A stretch of DNA of 64,000 nucleotides, from contig NZ_JAPENM010000007.1 of NCBI RefSeq assembly GCF_026342035.1, positions 124,001 to 188,000 of the forward strand, read 5' to 3'. The translations under genes and the position numbers were made by a program. Under the pieces are notes generated by a model. That model saw only the letters and a list, made by a program, of their open reading frames with translations, did not search any database and had not been told where the DNA came from. Position 1 is the first letter of the stretch. Every line of letters begins with the position of its first letter. Positions 9,541 through 24,500 of this stretch are shown piece by piece. This stretch comes from Aldersonia sp. NBC_00410. Its GTDB lineage: Bacteria > Actinomycetota > Actinomycetes > Mycobacteriales > Mycobacteriaceae.

Positions 9541-12500
9541 GATGCGCGGGTCGCGTTGGTGGCGGGTCTGCGCCCGGAGCGGGTGCCGTTGTCGTTGGCG
9601 CAGTCGCGGATGTGGTTTTTGAACCGGTTGGATCCGGGGTCGCTGGCCTACAGCATGCCGATGGCGATCCGGCTGACCGGCGATTTGAACGTCGAAGCGC
9701 TGCAGGCTGCGATCAACGATGTGGTGGGCCGGCACGAGTCACTACGCACCATCTACCCCGAGGTGGACGGGGTTGCGGTGCAGGTGGTGCTGCCGGCGCG
9801 GGACGTCGCGCTGGATCTCGCACCGGTGGCCGTGACCGAGGACGACCTTCTGCAATCGATTTCGATGTTCGTTTCCCGGCCGTTCGACGTGACCGTGCAG
9901 GTGGCGGTTCGGGCAACGCTGTTCGCGGTCGCCGCAAACGAGCATGTCCTGGTCGTCGCCGCGCACCACATCACCGCCGATGGTGTGTCGATGCGCCCGT
10001 TCGTGCGCGATGTGATGCTGGCCTACGAGTCCCGTTCCCGGGGCGAGGTCCCGGGCTGGTCCCCGTTGCCGGTGCAGTACCCGGATTTCGCGTTGTGGCA
10101 GCGCGAGGTGCTGGGGTCCGAGGACGATCCCGAGTCGCTGATTGCGTGCCAGATCGACTACTGGGCAACCCAACTCGCGGATCTGCCGGACGAGCTGGGG
10201 TTGCCGTTGGACCGGCCGCGGCCGGCGGTGGCGTCGTATCGGGGTGGGCGGGTGCCGTTCGAGGTGCCTGCCGAACTGCACGCCGGGTTGGTGGAGTTGG
10301 CCCGCACGCACGAGGCGACCCTGTTCATGGTGGTGCACGCCGCGCTGGCGGTGCTGCTGGCCCGGTTGTCCAGTGGCGACGATATCGCGGTCGGCACCCC
10401 GATCGCGGGTCGCGGTGAGCGAGAGCTCGACGACCTGATCGGCATGTTCGTCAACACCCTGGTGTTGCGGACCGATATCGACGGTGCCGAGTCGTTTACG
10501 GATCTGCTTGCGCGGGTGCGGGAAACGGACCTGGGTGCGTTCGGACATGCCGATGTGCCGTTCGAACGTTTGGTGGAGGTGCTCAACCCGGCCCGCTCGC
10601 AGGCACGGCACCCACTGTTCCAGGTGCTGCTCTCGTTCCAAAACTTCGCCAGCGCGGCGTTCGAGCTGCCCGGGCTGTCGGTGTCGGGGATCGACACCGG
10701 TATCGAGTCGGCGAAGTTCGACTTGCAGTTCAGCCTCGCCGAGAGCGAGGCTGGATCGTCCGAGCACGCGGGAATGTCGGGTGAGATCTCTTTTGCCCGT
10801 GATCTTTTCGACGAAGCTACCGTAGCGACCATCGCGGAGCGCCTGGTCCGGGTGCTCGGCGCGGTGGTGGCCGATCCGAGTGTGCCGGTCGGGGATGTGG
10901 CGTTGCTCGATACCGCCGAGCGGTCACAGATCCTGCAGAAATGGAACGACACGGCGGTACCGGTTGTGTCGGGGTTGCTGCGTGATGGTTTCGAGCAGGC
11001 CGCTGGAGCCACCCCAGATGCCGTTGCGGTGGTGTTCGAGGGTGAGTCGCTCACCTACGGCGAGCTTTCCGCGCGGGTCAACCGGTTGGCGCGGCATTTG
11101 ATTTCGCTTGGTGTGGGGCCGGAGTCGCGGGTCGCGACGGCGATGGGCCGGGGTGTGGATCTCCTGCTCGCGATTCACGCGGTGGTGGCCGCGGGCGCGG
11201 CGTATGTGCCGGTCGACCCGGACCATCCGGCCGACCGGATCGCCTATGTGCTCGATTCCGCTGATCCGGTGGCGATTCTGTCGACGACCGGCGACGACCT
11301 GGACCTGGGTGATCGGCCTGCATTGTTCGTCGACTCGCTCGACCTGAGCGGGTACTCGGATGCGCCGATCGGCGATGCCGAACGCACGGCGCCGCTGCGT
11401 GCGGGTAACACGGCGTATGTGATTTACACGTCGGGGTCGACGGGTCGCCCGAAGGGTGTCGCGGTGACGCACGCCGCGATCGTGAACCGCCTGGAGTGGA
11501 TGCAGTCCGCTTACCGGTTGGACGAGTCGGATGTGGTGTTGTGGAAGACGCCGGTCACCTTCGATGTGTCGGTGTGGGAGTTGTTCTGGGCCTTGGGTGT
11601 GGGTGCGCGTCTGGTGGTGGCGGCGCCGGAGGGGCACCGCGACCCGGCCTACCTCGCGGGACTGATCGAGCGCGAGTCGGTGACGACGCTGCATTTCGTG
11701 CCGTCGATGATGGCGGCGTTCGTTGGTGCGGTGACGGCGGGGTCGTGCCCGTCGGTGACGCGGGTGTTCGCTTCGGGTGAGGCGTTGACCGGTGATGTGG
11801 CGCAGCGGTTGCGCACGGTGGTGCCGAGCACGGGGTTGCACAACTTGTACGGTCCGACCGAGGCCGCGGTCGACGTGACGTTCCACGAAGTCACCGATGC
11901 GGACACCGTCACGGTGCCGATCGGTGCGCCGGTGTTCAACACCGAGGTGTTCGTGCTCGATGCGCGGTTGCGGCCGGTGCCGGTCGGGGTGCCGGGTGAG
12001 TTGTATCTGGCGGGTGTGCAGTTGGCACGTGGCTATCTGGGTCGGGCGGATCTGACGGCGGATCGGTTCGTCACCAACCCGTACGGCCGGGCCGGCGAGC
12101 GGATGTACCGCACCGGCGACCTGGTCCGCTGGACCGGGTCGGGTGAAATCGAGTATCTCGGTCGTACCGATTTCCAGGTGAAGCTGCGTGGTCTGCGGAT
12201 CGAACTCGGCGAGATCGAGACGGCACTGCTCACCTTCGACGGCGTAACCCAGTCGGTCGTGGTCGTGCACAACGACGGCATCACCGACCGCCTGGTCGGC
12301 TACGTCGTCGCCGACGCGGCGACCGATGCGGAGCAGCTGCGCCGGTTCGTCGGGGCGCGGGTGCCGTCGTACATGGTGCCCGAGCAGATCATGATCCTGG
12401 ATTCGTTCCCGCTGAACCCGTCGGGCAAGCTGGACCGTAAGGCGTTGCCGGCACCGGTGTTCGAGGTAGCGGTGTTCCGTGCCCCGACCACCCCGATCGA

Positions 12501-15500
12501 GCAAGCCGTCGCGGGGGTGTTCGCCGAAGCCCTCGGGATCGAGCGGGTCGGTCTGGACGATGACTTCTTCGCCCTGGGTGGCAACTCGCTGGTTGCAACA
12601 CAGGTGATCGCGCGCCTGGGTGCGGCACTGGACACCACGATTCCCCTGCGCGTGATCTTCGAGGCGCCCGTGGTGGCACGCCTGGCGGCGGCGGTCCAGG
12701 CGCATACCGGCCAGGCACGGGTGGCGTTGGTGGCGCGCGAGCGCCCGACGCGTATCCCGTTGTCGTTGGCGCAGTCGCGGATGTGGTTTTTGAACCGGTT
12801 GGATTCGGAGTCGGCGGCCTACAACATGCCGATGGCCATCCGACTCTCGGGCGAACTCGATATTGCTGCACTGCAACTGGCGGTCATCGATGTGGTGGGT
12901 CGGCACGAGTCGCTGCGCATCAATTACCCCGAGGTCGACGGGGTCGCGGTGCAAGTGGTGCTGCCGGCAGCCGAGGCCGACGTGGATCTCACACCGGTCA
13001 GCTTGACCGAAAACGCACTGCTGCACTCAATTTCGAGGTTCATGTCCCGCCCGTTCGACGTGACCCGCGAGGCGCCGGTACGGGCGAGGCTGTTCGCGGT
13101 GGCCGCCGGCGAACACGTGCTCGTTGTCGCCGCGCATCACATCGCCGCCGACGGCGTGTCGATGGGGCCGTTGTCGCGGGATGTGATGGTTGCGTATGAG
13201 TCCCGTACACGGAGCGAAGTCCCGGGCTGGTTGCCGTTGCCGGTTCAGTACCCGGATTTCGCGTTGTGGCAGCGCAAGGCGTTGGGGTCCGAAGACGATC
13301 CCGAGTCCCTGATAGCGCGTCAGATCAACTACTGGGCAACTCAACTCGCGGGACTCCCGGACGAGCTGGGGTTGCCGATGGATCGGCCGCGGCCCGCGGT
13401 CGCGTCGAACCGTGGTGCCACGGTCGAATTCGAGGTGCCGGCTCAGCTGCACGCCGGGTTGGTGGAGTTGGCGCGGTCGCATGATGCGACGCTGTTCATG
13501 GTCGCGCATGCCGCGTTGGCGGTGCTGCTCGCACGCGTGTCGGGGACCGATGACATCGCGATCGGTACCCCGATCGCGGGTCGTGGTGAGCGTGAACTCG
13601 ACGACCTGATCGGCATGTTCGTCAACACCCTGGTGCTGCGCACCGCCGTCGACGGTGGTCAGTCGTTCACGGAATTGTTGGCTCAGGTCCGCGAGACGGA
13701 TGTGGGCGCGTTCGGGCATGCGGATGTGCCGTTCGAGCGGTTGGTGGAGGTGCTCAACCCGGCCCGCTCCCAAGCGCGGCACCCACTGTTCCAGGTGGCG
13801 TTGGCGTTCCAGAACCAGGCGGGCTCACGGATCGAGTTCCCAGGGTTGACCGTGTCCGAGCTCGACGCCGGTATCGATACCGCGAAGTTCGATCTGCAGG
13901 TCACGTTGTTCGAGCACCGTGCCGGTGGCGGGTTGGCGGGTGCGTTGACCTACGCCACGGACCTGTTCGACGAGGTGTCGATGGTCGATTTCGGTCGGCG
14001 CCTGGTCCGGGTGTTCGAAGCCTTCGCGGTCGATCCTGCGTTGCCGGTGGGGGATATCGAGATTCTCGACGGTGGTGAAGTCGCGTCGCTGACCCGGGTG
14101 CACGGCGCGGGCGCGATGCCGACCGGGTTGTTCGCGGAGCTGTTGACGGCGTCGGTGGCGTCGTCGCCCGATGCGGTGGCGGTGCGGTTCGAAGGCCGGT
14201 CGTATTCGTATGCCGAGCTGGACGAGTCGTCGAACCGGTTGGCGCGTCTGCTGATCGGTCGCGGTGTGGGCCCGGAAGACATCGTGGCGTTGGCGTTGCC
14301 GCGGTCCTACGCGATGGTGTTGGCGGTGTGGGCGGTCGCCAAGGCCGGCGCAGCGTACGTGCCGGTGGACCCGGGCTATCCGGTCGATCGGATCGAGTAC
14401 CTGCTGTCGGATTCCGATGCGCTGCTGGGTATTACGGGCTCATCTCATGCGGAGGGCCTGCCCGGCAGAGTGCCGTGGCTGGTCCTCGATACACCCGATA
14501 CCGACCAGATGCTGGCCGAGCACGAGGCGACCCGGCCGGTGCCGGTGGCGCCGGTTCGTCCGGGCAACACCGCGTACATGATTTACACCTCGGGGTCGAC
14601 GGGACGCCCGAAGGGTGTCGCGGTCACCCACGCCGGCCTGGCCGGTGTCACCGCATACGCGACCGGGTTGTACGGCGTCACCTCGGATTCGCGGTTCCTG
14701 CATGTGTGCTCGCCGAGTTTCGATCCGTCGGTGCTGGAATGGACCGCGGCGTTCTCGAACGGCGCGACCCTGGTGATCGCGCCCGCGGGAGTGATTGGCG
14801 GGGTCGAGATGACCGAGTTGCTGGCTACCGAGCGGGTGACGCATTCGATCATCACCCCCGCGGTGCTGGGCACGATGGATCCGGCGGGGTTGACCGACTT
14901 CGCGGTCGTCTCGGTCGGTGGTGACGTCTCGACGCCGGAGTTGGTGGCGCGCTGGGCGCCGGGGCGCCGGTATTTCAACGGGTACGGCCCGACCGAAACC
15001 ACGATCATCTCCTCCTACGCCGAACTCGAGGCGGATCGTCCGGTGACGATCGGTACCCCGGTGGCGGGGATGTCGGCGCTGGTGCTCGATGCCCGGCTGC
15101 GTCCGGTCCCGGTGGGTGCGGCGGGTGAGCTGTACCTGTCCGGTGACGCGCTGGCCCGCGGCTACCAGGCGCGGGCGGGTCTGACCGCGGAACGGTTCGT
15201 CGCGAACCCGTACGAGCCGGGCCAGCGCCTGTACCGCACGGGTGACCTGGTGCGGTGGCGCCGTGATGGCGCGCTGGACTATGTGGGACGCACCGACTTC
15301 CAGGTGAAGATTCGTGGCCAGCGCATCGAGCTCGGTGAGATCGAGACCGCGCTGCTGGCGCAGGACCAGGTGGGTCAGGCCGTCGTGCTCGTGCGGGCCG
15401 ACGACCTGGGTGACCGGCTGGTGGCCTACGTCGTGCCGAGCGTGGCGGGGACCGATGTCGATGTGGACGCGTTGCGCGCGGCGGTCAAGGTACTGCTGCC

Positions 15501-18500
15501 CACGTACATGGTTCCCGAATCGGTGATGGTGCTCGCGGCGCTCCCGTTGAACGTGTCGGGCAAGCTGGATCGTAAGGCGTTGCCCGAACCGGTGTTCGAG
15601 GCGGCGGTGTTCCGCGCCCCGACCACGCCGGTGGAGCAGGTTGTGGCGGGGGTGTTCGCCGAGGTCCTCGGGATCCATCAGGTCGGGTTGGACGACGACT
15701 TCTTCGCCCTGGGCGGCAACAGCTTGGTGGCGACGCAGGTGGTTTCTCGCCTGGGTGCTGCATTGGACACCACGGTGCCGGTGCGAGTGATCTTCGAGGC
15801 GTCGACGGTGGAACATCTCGCGGTGGCGGTGGAATCGCATGCGGGTGCGGGGCGGGTCGCGTTGATGGCGGGTCCGCGGCCGGAGCGTATCCCGTTGTCG
15901 TTGGCGCAGACACGGATGTGGTTCCTGAACCGGTTGGATCCGGAGTCGGCGGCCTACAACATGCCGATGGCGATCCGACTCTCAGGTGAACTCGACGTTG
16001 CTGCACTGCAACTGGCGGTGGCCGATGTAGTGGGCCGGCACGAGTCGCTGCGCACCATCTACCCCGAGGTCGACGGGCTCGGGTTCCAGCAGGTGCTGTC
16101 GGCGGCGCAGGCCGGGGTGGAGCTGGTCGAGACGCCGGTGCGCGAGTCCGAGGTGCTCACCGAGTTGTCCGGGTTTGTAGGTCGCGGGTTCGATGTGACG
16201 GTCGAGGTGCCGGTGCGGGCGCGGTTGTTCCGGGTCACCGACGTCACAGATGGCATCGATGGCACAGATGTGGCCGATGAGTTCGTGTTGGTGCTCGTCG
16301 TACATCACATCGCCGGGGACGGCGTGTCGGTGGGTCCGTTGACGCGCGATGTGGTGCTGGCTTACGAGTCCCGTTCCCGGGGCGAGATGCCGGGCTGGTC
16401 CCCGTTGCCGATCCAGTACGCCGACTTCGCGTTGTGGCAGCGCGAGGCGTTGGGGTCCGAGGACAATCCCGGGTCGTTGATCGCGCGCCAGATCGCCTAC
16501 TGGGCAACCCAACTCGCGGGTGTTCCCGACGAGCTGGGGCTGCCGTTCGATCGGCCGCGGCCGGCGGTGGCGTCGAACCGTGGTGCCACGGTCGGGTTCG
16601 AGATCGACGCCGAGCTGCACGCTCGGTTGGTGGAGTTGGCCCGCGCGCACGATGCGACGCTGTTCATGGTCGTGCATGCCGCGTTGGCGGTGCTGCTCGC
16701 ACGCGTGTCCGGGACCGATGACATCGCGATCGGTACCCCGATCGCGGGTCGTGGTGAGCGTGAACTCGACGACCTGATCGGCATGTTCGTCAACACCCTG
16801 GTATTGCGCACGCCGGTCGAGGCCGGGGCCTCGGTCGATGACCTGCTGGAGCAAGTGCGGGCCACCGATGTGGGCGCGTTCGGGCATGCGGACGTGCCGT
16901 TCGAGCGATTGGTGGAGGTGCTCAACCCGGCCCGCTCCCAAGCGCGCCACCCACTGTTCCAGGTGGCGTTGGCATTCCAGAATCACGTCGACTCGCGCTT
17001 CGAGTTGCCGGGGTTGACAGTGACCGGACTCGACGCCGGTATCGATACCGCGAAGTTCGATCTGCAGGTCACGGTGTTCGAGCACGGTGCCGGTGGCGGG
17101 TTGGCGGGCGCGTTGACCTACGCCACGGACCTGTTCGACGAGGTGTCGATGGTCGAGTTCGGGGCCCGCCTGGTCCGGGTGTTCGAAGCCTTCGTGACCG
17201 ATCCCGCTGTGCCGGTGGGGGATATCGAGATCCTCGACGGCCGTGAAGTCGCGTCGCTGACCCGGGTGTCGGGTGCGGAGGCGTTGCCGGTGGAGCTGTG
17301 GACAGACATTCTGACCACGACCGTGACGCGGGATCCGGGGGCGGTGGCGGTGCGGTTCGAGGGCCGCTCCTACACGTATGCGGAGCTGGACGAGTCGTCG
17401 AACCGGTTGGCGCGACTGCTGATCGGGCGCGGTATCGGCCCGGAAGACACTGTGGCGCTGGCGTTGCCGCGCTCCTACGACATGGTGCTGGCCGTGTGGG
17501 CGGTCGCCAAGACCGGTGCGGCGTACATGCCGGTGGACCCGGGCTATCCGGTCGACCGAGTGGCGTTCATGCTCACCGATTCCGGTGCGCTGCTCGGTAT
17601 CACCGGTGCGGCACATGTGCAGGGTCTGCCCGGCGCGGTGGAGTGGCTGGTCCTCGACGCATCGGACACCGACCAGATGTTGGCCGGGTACGCAGCGGCC
17701 CGGCCGGTCCCGGTCGCGCCGATCCGCCCGGGTAACACGGCCTATTTCATCTACACCTCGGGTTCGACGGGGCGCCCGAAGGGTGTCGCCGTCACCCATG
17801 CCGGGCTCAGCGGACTGGTTCGGTCGTTCCGCGAGGTCTACGGGGCGGGGCCGGGACGTTTCCTACATGCGGCCTCGCCGAGTTTCGATGCTTCGGTGCT
17901 GGAGTGGACCGCGGCGTTCTCGCGTGGGGCCTGCCTGGTGATCGTGCCGCCGCGGGTGCTCGGTGGGGTCGAGTTGACCGAGCTGCTGGCCACCGAGCGG
18001 GTGACGCACATGTTCATCACCCCGGCGGTGCTGGGCACGATGGATCCATCGGGCCTGGATTCGCTCGAGGTGATCTCGAGTGGTGGCGACGTGGTGCCCG
18101 CGGCCGCGGTGGACACCTGGGCGTCGGGTCGGGCGTTTTTCAATTTCTACGGCCCGACCGAGTCGACGGTGATGGCGTCGATCGGGCGGTTGGAGCCGGG
18201 TGGCCCGAGCACGATCGGCGCCCCGATCGCGGGGACGTCGGCCCTGGTCCTCGATGCCCGGTTGCGTCTGGTGCCGGTCGGTGTGGCTGGTGAGCTGTAC
18301 GTGTGTGGTGACGCGCTGGCGCGGGGGTACCACGATCGGTCGGGTCTCACCGCGGGCCGGTTCGTCGCGAGCCCATACGCTGCGGACGGTGAATTGATGT
18401 ACCGCACTGGTGATCTGGTGCGGTGGCGTCGTGATGGCGCGTTGGAGTTCGTGGGTCGCAGCGACTTCCAGGTGAAGATCCGTGGTTTCCGGGTCGAGCT

Positions 18501-21500
18501 GGGTGAGATCGACGCGGCGCTGGCGGCGCACGAATCGGTGCGGTTCGCGGTCACGTTGGGGCGCACGCTCGATTCCGGTGCACCGGTGCTCGTGTCCTAT
18601 GTTCAGCCCGAGCCGGGCACCGTGATCGACACGGCCGTGTTGGCGGAATTCGTCGGGGAGCGGTTGCCAGGGCATATGGTTCCGTCGGCATTCGTGGTGA
18701 TCGATGAAGTGCCGCTCACCCCGATCGGGAAACTGGACCGTAAGGCGTTGCCGGAGCCGGTGTTCGAGGCCGCAGTGTTCCGCGCACCGACGACACCTAT
18801 CGAGCAGGCCGTGGCGGGGGTGTTCGCCGAGATCCTCGGGATCGATCAGGTGGGTCTGGACGACGACTTCTTCGCCCTGGGCGGCAACAGCCTGGTGGCG
18901 ACCCAGGTGACGTCTCGCCTGGGTGCCGCATTGGACACCACGATCCCGGTGCGGGTGATCTTCGAGGCGTCCACAGTGGAACGCCTGGCGGTGGCGGTGG
19001 AATCGCATGCGGGTGCGGGCCGAGTGGCGTTGGTGGCGGGTCCGCGGCCGGAGCGGATTCCGTTGTCGTTGGCGCAGTCGCGGATGTGGTTCCTGAACCG
19101 GTTGGATCCGGAGTCGGCGGCCTACAACATTCCGATGGCGATCCGGCTGTCGGGCGAGTTGAACGTCGATGCCCTGCAGGCCGCGGTGCGGGATGTGGTG
19201 GGCCGGCACGAGTCGCTGCGCACCATCTACCCCGAGGTCGACGGGATCGGGTTCCAGCAGGTGCTGTCGGTGGCGCAGGCCGGCTTGGTGCTTGGCGAGA
19301 TGTCGGTACGCGAGCCCGAGGTGTTCGCCGAGGTGGCCGGGTTCGTGGGTCGCGGGTTCGCCGATCTGACCGAGCGGGTGCCGGTGCGGGCGAGACTGTT
19401 CCGGGTCACCGAGGTCACCGACGTCGCAGACGTCACCGATGGCACAGATGTAGCCGATGAGTTCGTGTTGGTGCTCGTCGTACATCACATCGCCACCGAT
19501 GGTTTCTCGGTGGGTCCGTTGGCGCGCGATGTGATGATGGCTTACGGGTCCCGCACCCGAGGTGAGCTGCCGGGCTGGTCCCCGTTGCCGGTGCAGTACG
19601 CCGACTTCGCGTTGTGGCAGCGCGAGGCGTTGGGGTCCGAGGACGATCCCGGGTCATTGATCGCGCGCCAGATCGACTACTGGGCAATCCAACTCGCCGG
19701 CGTGCCCGACGAGCTCGGGCTGCCGACGGATCGGCCGCGGCCGGCGGTGGCGTCGAACCGTGGTGCCACGGTTGGGTTCGATATCCCGGCCGAGCTGCAC
19801 GCTCGGTTGGTGGAGTTGGCCCGCGCGCACGATGCGACGCTGTTCATGGTCGTGCACGCCGCGTTGGCGGTGCTGCTCGCACGCGTGTCCGGGACCGATG
19901 ACATCGCGATCGGTACCCCGATCGCGGGTCGTGGTGAGCGTGAACTCGACGACCTGATCGGCATGTTCGTCAACACCCTGGTGCTGCGCACGGGTGTGGA
20001 CGGTGGCGAGTCGTTCGCGGATCTGCTCGCGGGCGTGCGGGAAACCGACCTCGGCGCGTTCGGGCATGCGGATGTGCCGTTCGAGCGACTGGTGGAGGTG
20101 CTCAACCCGACCCGCTCCCAAGCGCGGCACCCACTGTTCCAGGTGGCGCTCTCGTTCCAGAACCACGTCGAATCACGGTTCGAGCTGCCGGGGTTGACCG
20201 TGACCGGTATGGGGGCCGGGGAGGACATAGCGAAGTTCGATCTGCAGGTCACGGTGTCCGAGCGCGGTGCCGGCGGCGGGTTGACGGGTGTGTTGACCTA
20301 CGCAACGGACCTGTTCGACGAGGTGTCGATGGTCGAGTTCGGGGCCCGCCTGGTCCGGGTGTTCGAATCCTTCGTCACGGATCCTGCTGTGCCGGTGGGG
20401 GATATCGAGATTCTCGATGGTGGTGAAGTCGCGTCGCTGACCCGGGTGCACGGTGCGGGCGCGATGCCGACCGGGTTGTTCGCGGAGTTGTTGACGGCGT
20501 CGGTGGCGTCGTCGCCGGATGCGGTGGCGGTGCGGTTCGAGGGCCGGTCGTATTCGTATGCGGAGCTGGACGAGTCGTCGAACCGGTTGGCGCGTTTGCT
20601 GATCGGTCGCGGTGTGGGCCCGGAAAGCTTTGTGGCGTTGGCGTTGCCGCGGTCCTACGCGATGGTGTTGGCGGTGTGGGCGGTCGCGAAGACCGGTGCG
20701 GCGTACGTGCCGGTGGACCCGGGCTATCCGGCCGATCGTGTCGAGTACATGCTGTCGGATTCGGATGCGTTGTTGGGTATTACGGGCTCGGAGTATGTCG
20801 ATGGGCTGCCCGGTGGGGTGCAGTGGCTGGTCCTGGATGCCCCCGGGACCGACCAGACGTTGGCCGGTTTCTCCGCCGATGCGGTGACGGATGCGGACCG
20901 GCTCGCGTCGGTGCGGGTGTCGAATACGGCGTACATGATTTACACCTCGGGGTCGACGGGACGCCCGAAGGGTGTCGCGGTCACCCACGCCGGCCTGGCC
21001 GGTGTCACCGCATACGCGACCGGGTTGTACGGCGTCACCTCGGATTCGCGGTTCCTGCATGTGTGCTCGCCGAGTTTCGATCCGTCGGTGCTGGAATGGA
21101 CCGCGGCGTTCTCGAACGGCGCGACCCTGGTGATCGCGCCCGCGGGAGTGATTGGCGGGGTCGAGATGACCGAGTTGCTGGCTACCGAGCGGGTGACGCA
21201 TTCGATCATCACCCCCGCGGTGCTGGGCACGATGGATCCGGCGGGGTTGACCGACTTCGCGGTCGTCTCGGTCGGTGGTGACGTCTCGACGCCGGAGTTG
21301 GTGGCGCGCTGGGCGCCGGGGCGCCGGTATTTCAACGGGTACGGCCCGACCGAAACCACGATCATCTCCTCCTACGCCGAGTTGGCTGCGGATCGTCCGG
21401 TGACGATCGGCACCCCGGTCGCAGGGATGTCGGCGCTGGTGCTCGATGCCCGGCTACGTCCGGTCCCAGTGGGTGCGGCGGGTGAGCTATACCTGTCCGG

Positions 21501-24500
21501 CGATGCGCTGGCCCGCGGCTACCAGGCGCGGGCGGGTCTGACCGCGGGCCGGTTCGTCGCGAACCCGTACGAGCCGGGCCAGCGCCTGTACCGCACCGGT
21601 GACCTGATGCGGTGGCGTCGCGACGGTGAACTCGAGTTCGTGGGACGCACCGACTTCCAGGTGAAGATTCGTGGTTTCCGGGTCGAGCTCGGTGAGATCG
21701 ATGCGGTGCTCGCGACCCATGATTCGGTGCAGTTCGCGGTCACGTTGGGTCGCCAGCTGGATTCGGGTGCCACGGTGCTGGTCTCGTATGTGCAGCCCGC
21801 CGCAGGCGCCGCGATCGATACGAGTGTGTTGGCCGGGTTCGTTGGGGACCGGTTGCCGGGGCACATGGTGCCTTCGGCGTTCGTGGTGATCGAACAGGTG
21901 CCGCTCACTCCGATCGGGAAGCTGGATCGTAAGGCGTTGCCGGAGCCGGTGTTCGAGGCCGCGGAGTTCCGGGCGGCGAGCACGCCGATGGAAGAGACCA
22001 TCGCTGCGGTGATGGCCGAGGTGCTCGGGGTCGAGCGCGTCAGTGTCGATGATTCGTTCTTCGCCCTGGGTGGCGACAGCATCGTCTCGATCCAGTTCGT
22101 GTCCCGCGCCCGCGCCCGGGGAATCCGGTTCACCCCGCGTGATGTGTTCGAGCAGCGGACCGTGGCCGGTCTGGCCGAGGTCGCGGCGTTCGACGACGGC
22201 ACCGCGGTGGCCGAGCACCTGGCGGAGCTGCCGGGCGCTGGTGTCGGGCGAGTCCCGTTGACGCCGGTGCTGGCGGGGTTCCTGGCCGGTGGCGGGGATT
22301 ACCGCACGTTCAATCAGGCGGTGCCGGTGCAGGTTCCGGCGTCGATGGATCTCGACTTGTTGACTGCAACCATTGCTGCGGTGGTGGATGCGCACGACAT
22401 GCTGCGGGCCACGCTGCACCGAGATGATGCGGGTGAGTGGGTTTTCGAGGCACGTCCGGTGGGGTCGGTCGAGGTGGCGGACTGGATCCGTCACTACCCG
22501 GTGCCGGCCGATATCGCGGACGCCGAGCTGAACGCGGTCGCGTCGAAGGCTGCCGATGCGGCGCTGCTCGAGCTGGACCCGCAGACCGGTGAGCTGGTGC
22601 GGTTCCTGTGGTTCGACTTCGGTGCCGACCGGCACGGTGTGCTTTACATCGTGGGTCATCATTTCGTGGTCGATGGTGTGTCGTGGCGGATTCTGGTGCC
22701 GGACATGGCGATCGCGTGGTCGCAACTGACGGCGGGTCAGCCGGTGGCGTTGGCGCCGGTGGGGACCTCGATGCGACGCTGGACCCATGCCCTGGCCGAA
22801 GAGGCTGTGGCGCCCGCCCGGGTCGCGGAACTCGAGATGTGGCGCGCGGTGCTCGACGTCGCGGATCCAATGCTGGGTTCGCGGGCGCTTGATCCGGCGG
22901 TCGATATCGGGTCGAGCGTGGAGCGGGTCGGCGTCGAGATCCCGGCCGAGGTGACCGACGCGGTGCTGCGGGATCTGCCCGAGCTGTACCACGCGAGCGT
23001 CAACGACGCGTTGCTGGCGGCGTTGGCGATGGCGTTGGTGTCGTGGCGACGCAAACGGGGTATCGACCTTTCCTCGGCGCTGGTCCGGATGGAAGGCCAC
23101 GGCCGCGAAGAAACCTTGATCCCGGGGGCCGACCTGTCGCGGACCGTCGGCTGGTTCACCAGCGCCTACCCGGTGCGCGCGGATCTGGCCGGGATCGACC
23201 TCACCGACGCCTTCGCCGGTGGCATGGCCGCGGGCGAGGCGATCAAAGCGGTCAAGGAGCAGCTACTCGCCATCCCCGACCGGGGCATGGGCTACGGGCT
23301 GCTGCGACATCTCGGTGGCGAATCCGCTGAGGTCCTCGAGGCGTTGCCGCACGGCCAGGTCAGCTTCAACTACCTCGGCCGGGCCGGTGGCACCGAGATG
23401 CCGGCCGCGCTCGCCGATATCGGGTGGGGGCTCTCACCGGCGCTGGGGGAATTGTCCTCGCAGGTCGAGTCGAGCATTCCGGTGCATTCGGTGATCGACA
23501 TCAACGCGATCGTGTCGGACGCCGGAGTCCTCAGTGCCGGATTCACCTTCCCGCGTGGCGTGCTCGACCGCGCCGACGTGGCCGAACTCGCGGACCTGTG
23601 GAGCGACGCGTTACGCGGGCTGGCCGCCCATTGTGCGGCGCCGAATGCCGGTGGCCTGACCCCGTCGGACCTGCCGCTCGTCGCGGTGGGCCAGACCGAC
23701 ATCGACGGCTGGGAACAGCGCTACCCCAACCTGACCGATGTGTGGCAGCTTTCGCCGCTGCAGTCGGGTCTGCGGTTCCACGCGCTGCTCACCGCCGCGG
23801 AGGACGGCGACCGCGCCGACGATGTGTACACGATTCAAGCGACGCTGCATCTGGGTGGCTATGTCGATGCGCAGCGGTTGCGTTCGGCGGCGCAGGCGTT
23901 GACCGAGCGGTACACGAACCTGCGGACCGCGTTCGTCACCGACTCGTCGGGGACCGCGGTGCAGCTGGTGCTCGACCGGGTCGATGTGCCGTGGCGCGAG
24001 CTGGATGTGACCGGACTGCCCGAGGGCGAGCGGGCCGAGCAGACGCGTACCGTGCTGGCCGCCGACCAGGCCGACGGGTTCGACATGACCCGTCCGCCAC
24101 TGATCCGGTTCACCCTGATCCGCACCGGGCACGACGCCTGGCAGCTCGGTGTGACCGTGCACCACATCCTGCTCGACGGCTGGTCGATGCCACTGCTGAT
24201 GCGGGACCTGCTGGTGCTCTACGCGGTCAGCGGTGAGCTTTCGGTGCTACCCCGAGTCCGGGACTACCGCAACTACCTGGTGTGGCTGGCCGAGCGGAAC
24301 CGGCAACACTCCCTCGACGCCTGGGCGCTCGCGCTCGACGGGGTGCAGGGACCCACGCTGCTCGAGCCGACGGAACGGCGTCAGGGCCTCGCGTCGGGTG
24401 CCGCCAAGGTTGGTGTCGAGCTGAGCGAAGCCGAGACGGCGCGGCTCACCGCGACCGCGGGGCGGCTCGGGGTCACGGTCAACACCATGGTGCAGGCGGC

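Larger units (their letters stand above)
19015..23700 (+). other. NRPS module 5: C5 - A5 - T5 - E1 (D-residue)
   Basis: C5 (about residues 4221-4670) has HHIATDG with the longest V-T-D/V-A-D expansion of protein 1. A5 (about 4696-5190) repeats the A3 pocket, D P L I S G G I I. The carrier serine 5231 sits in GGDSI instead of GGNSL, the form typical of carriers that precede epimerases. E1 (about 5285-5760) has HHFVVDGVSW, EGHGRE, TVGWFTSAYPV and FNYLG, all epimerisation-domain motifs, so residue 5 should be D-configured. Confidence 0.88.
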
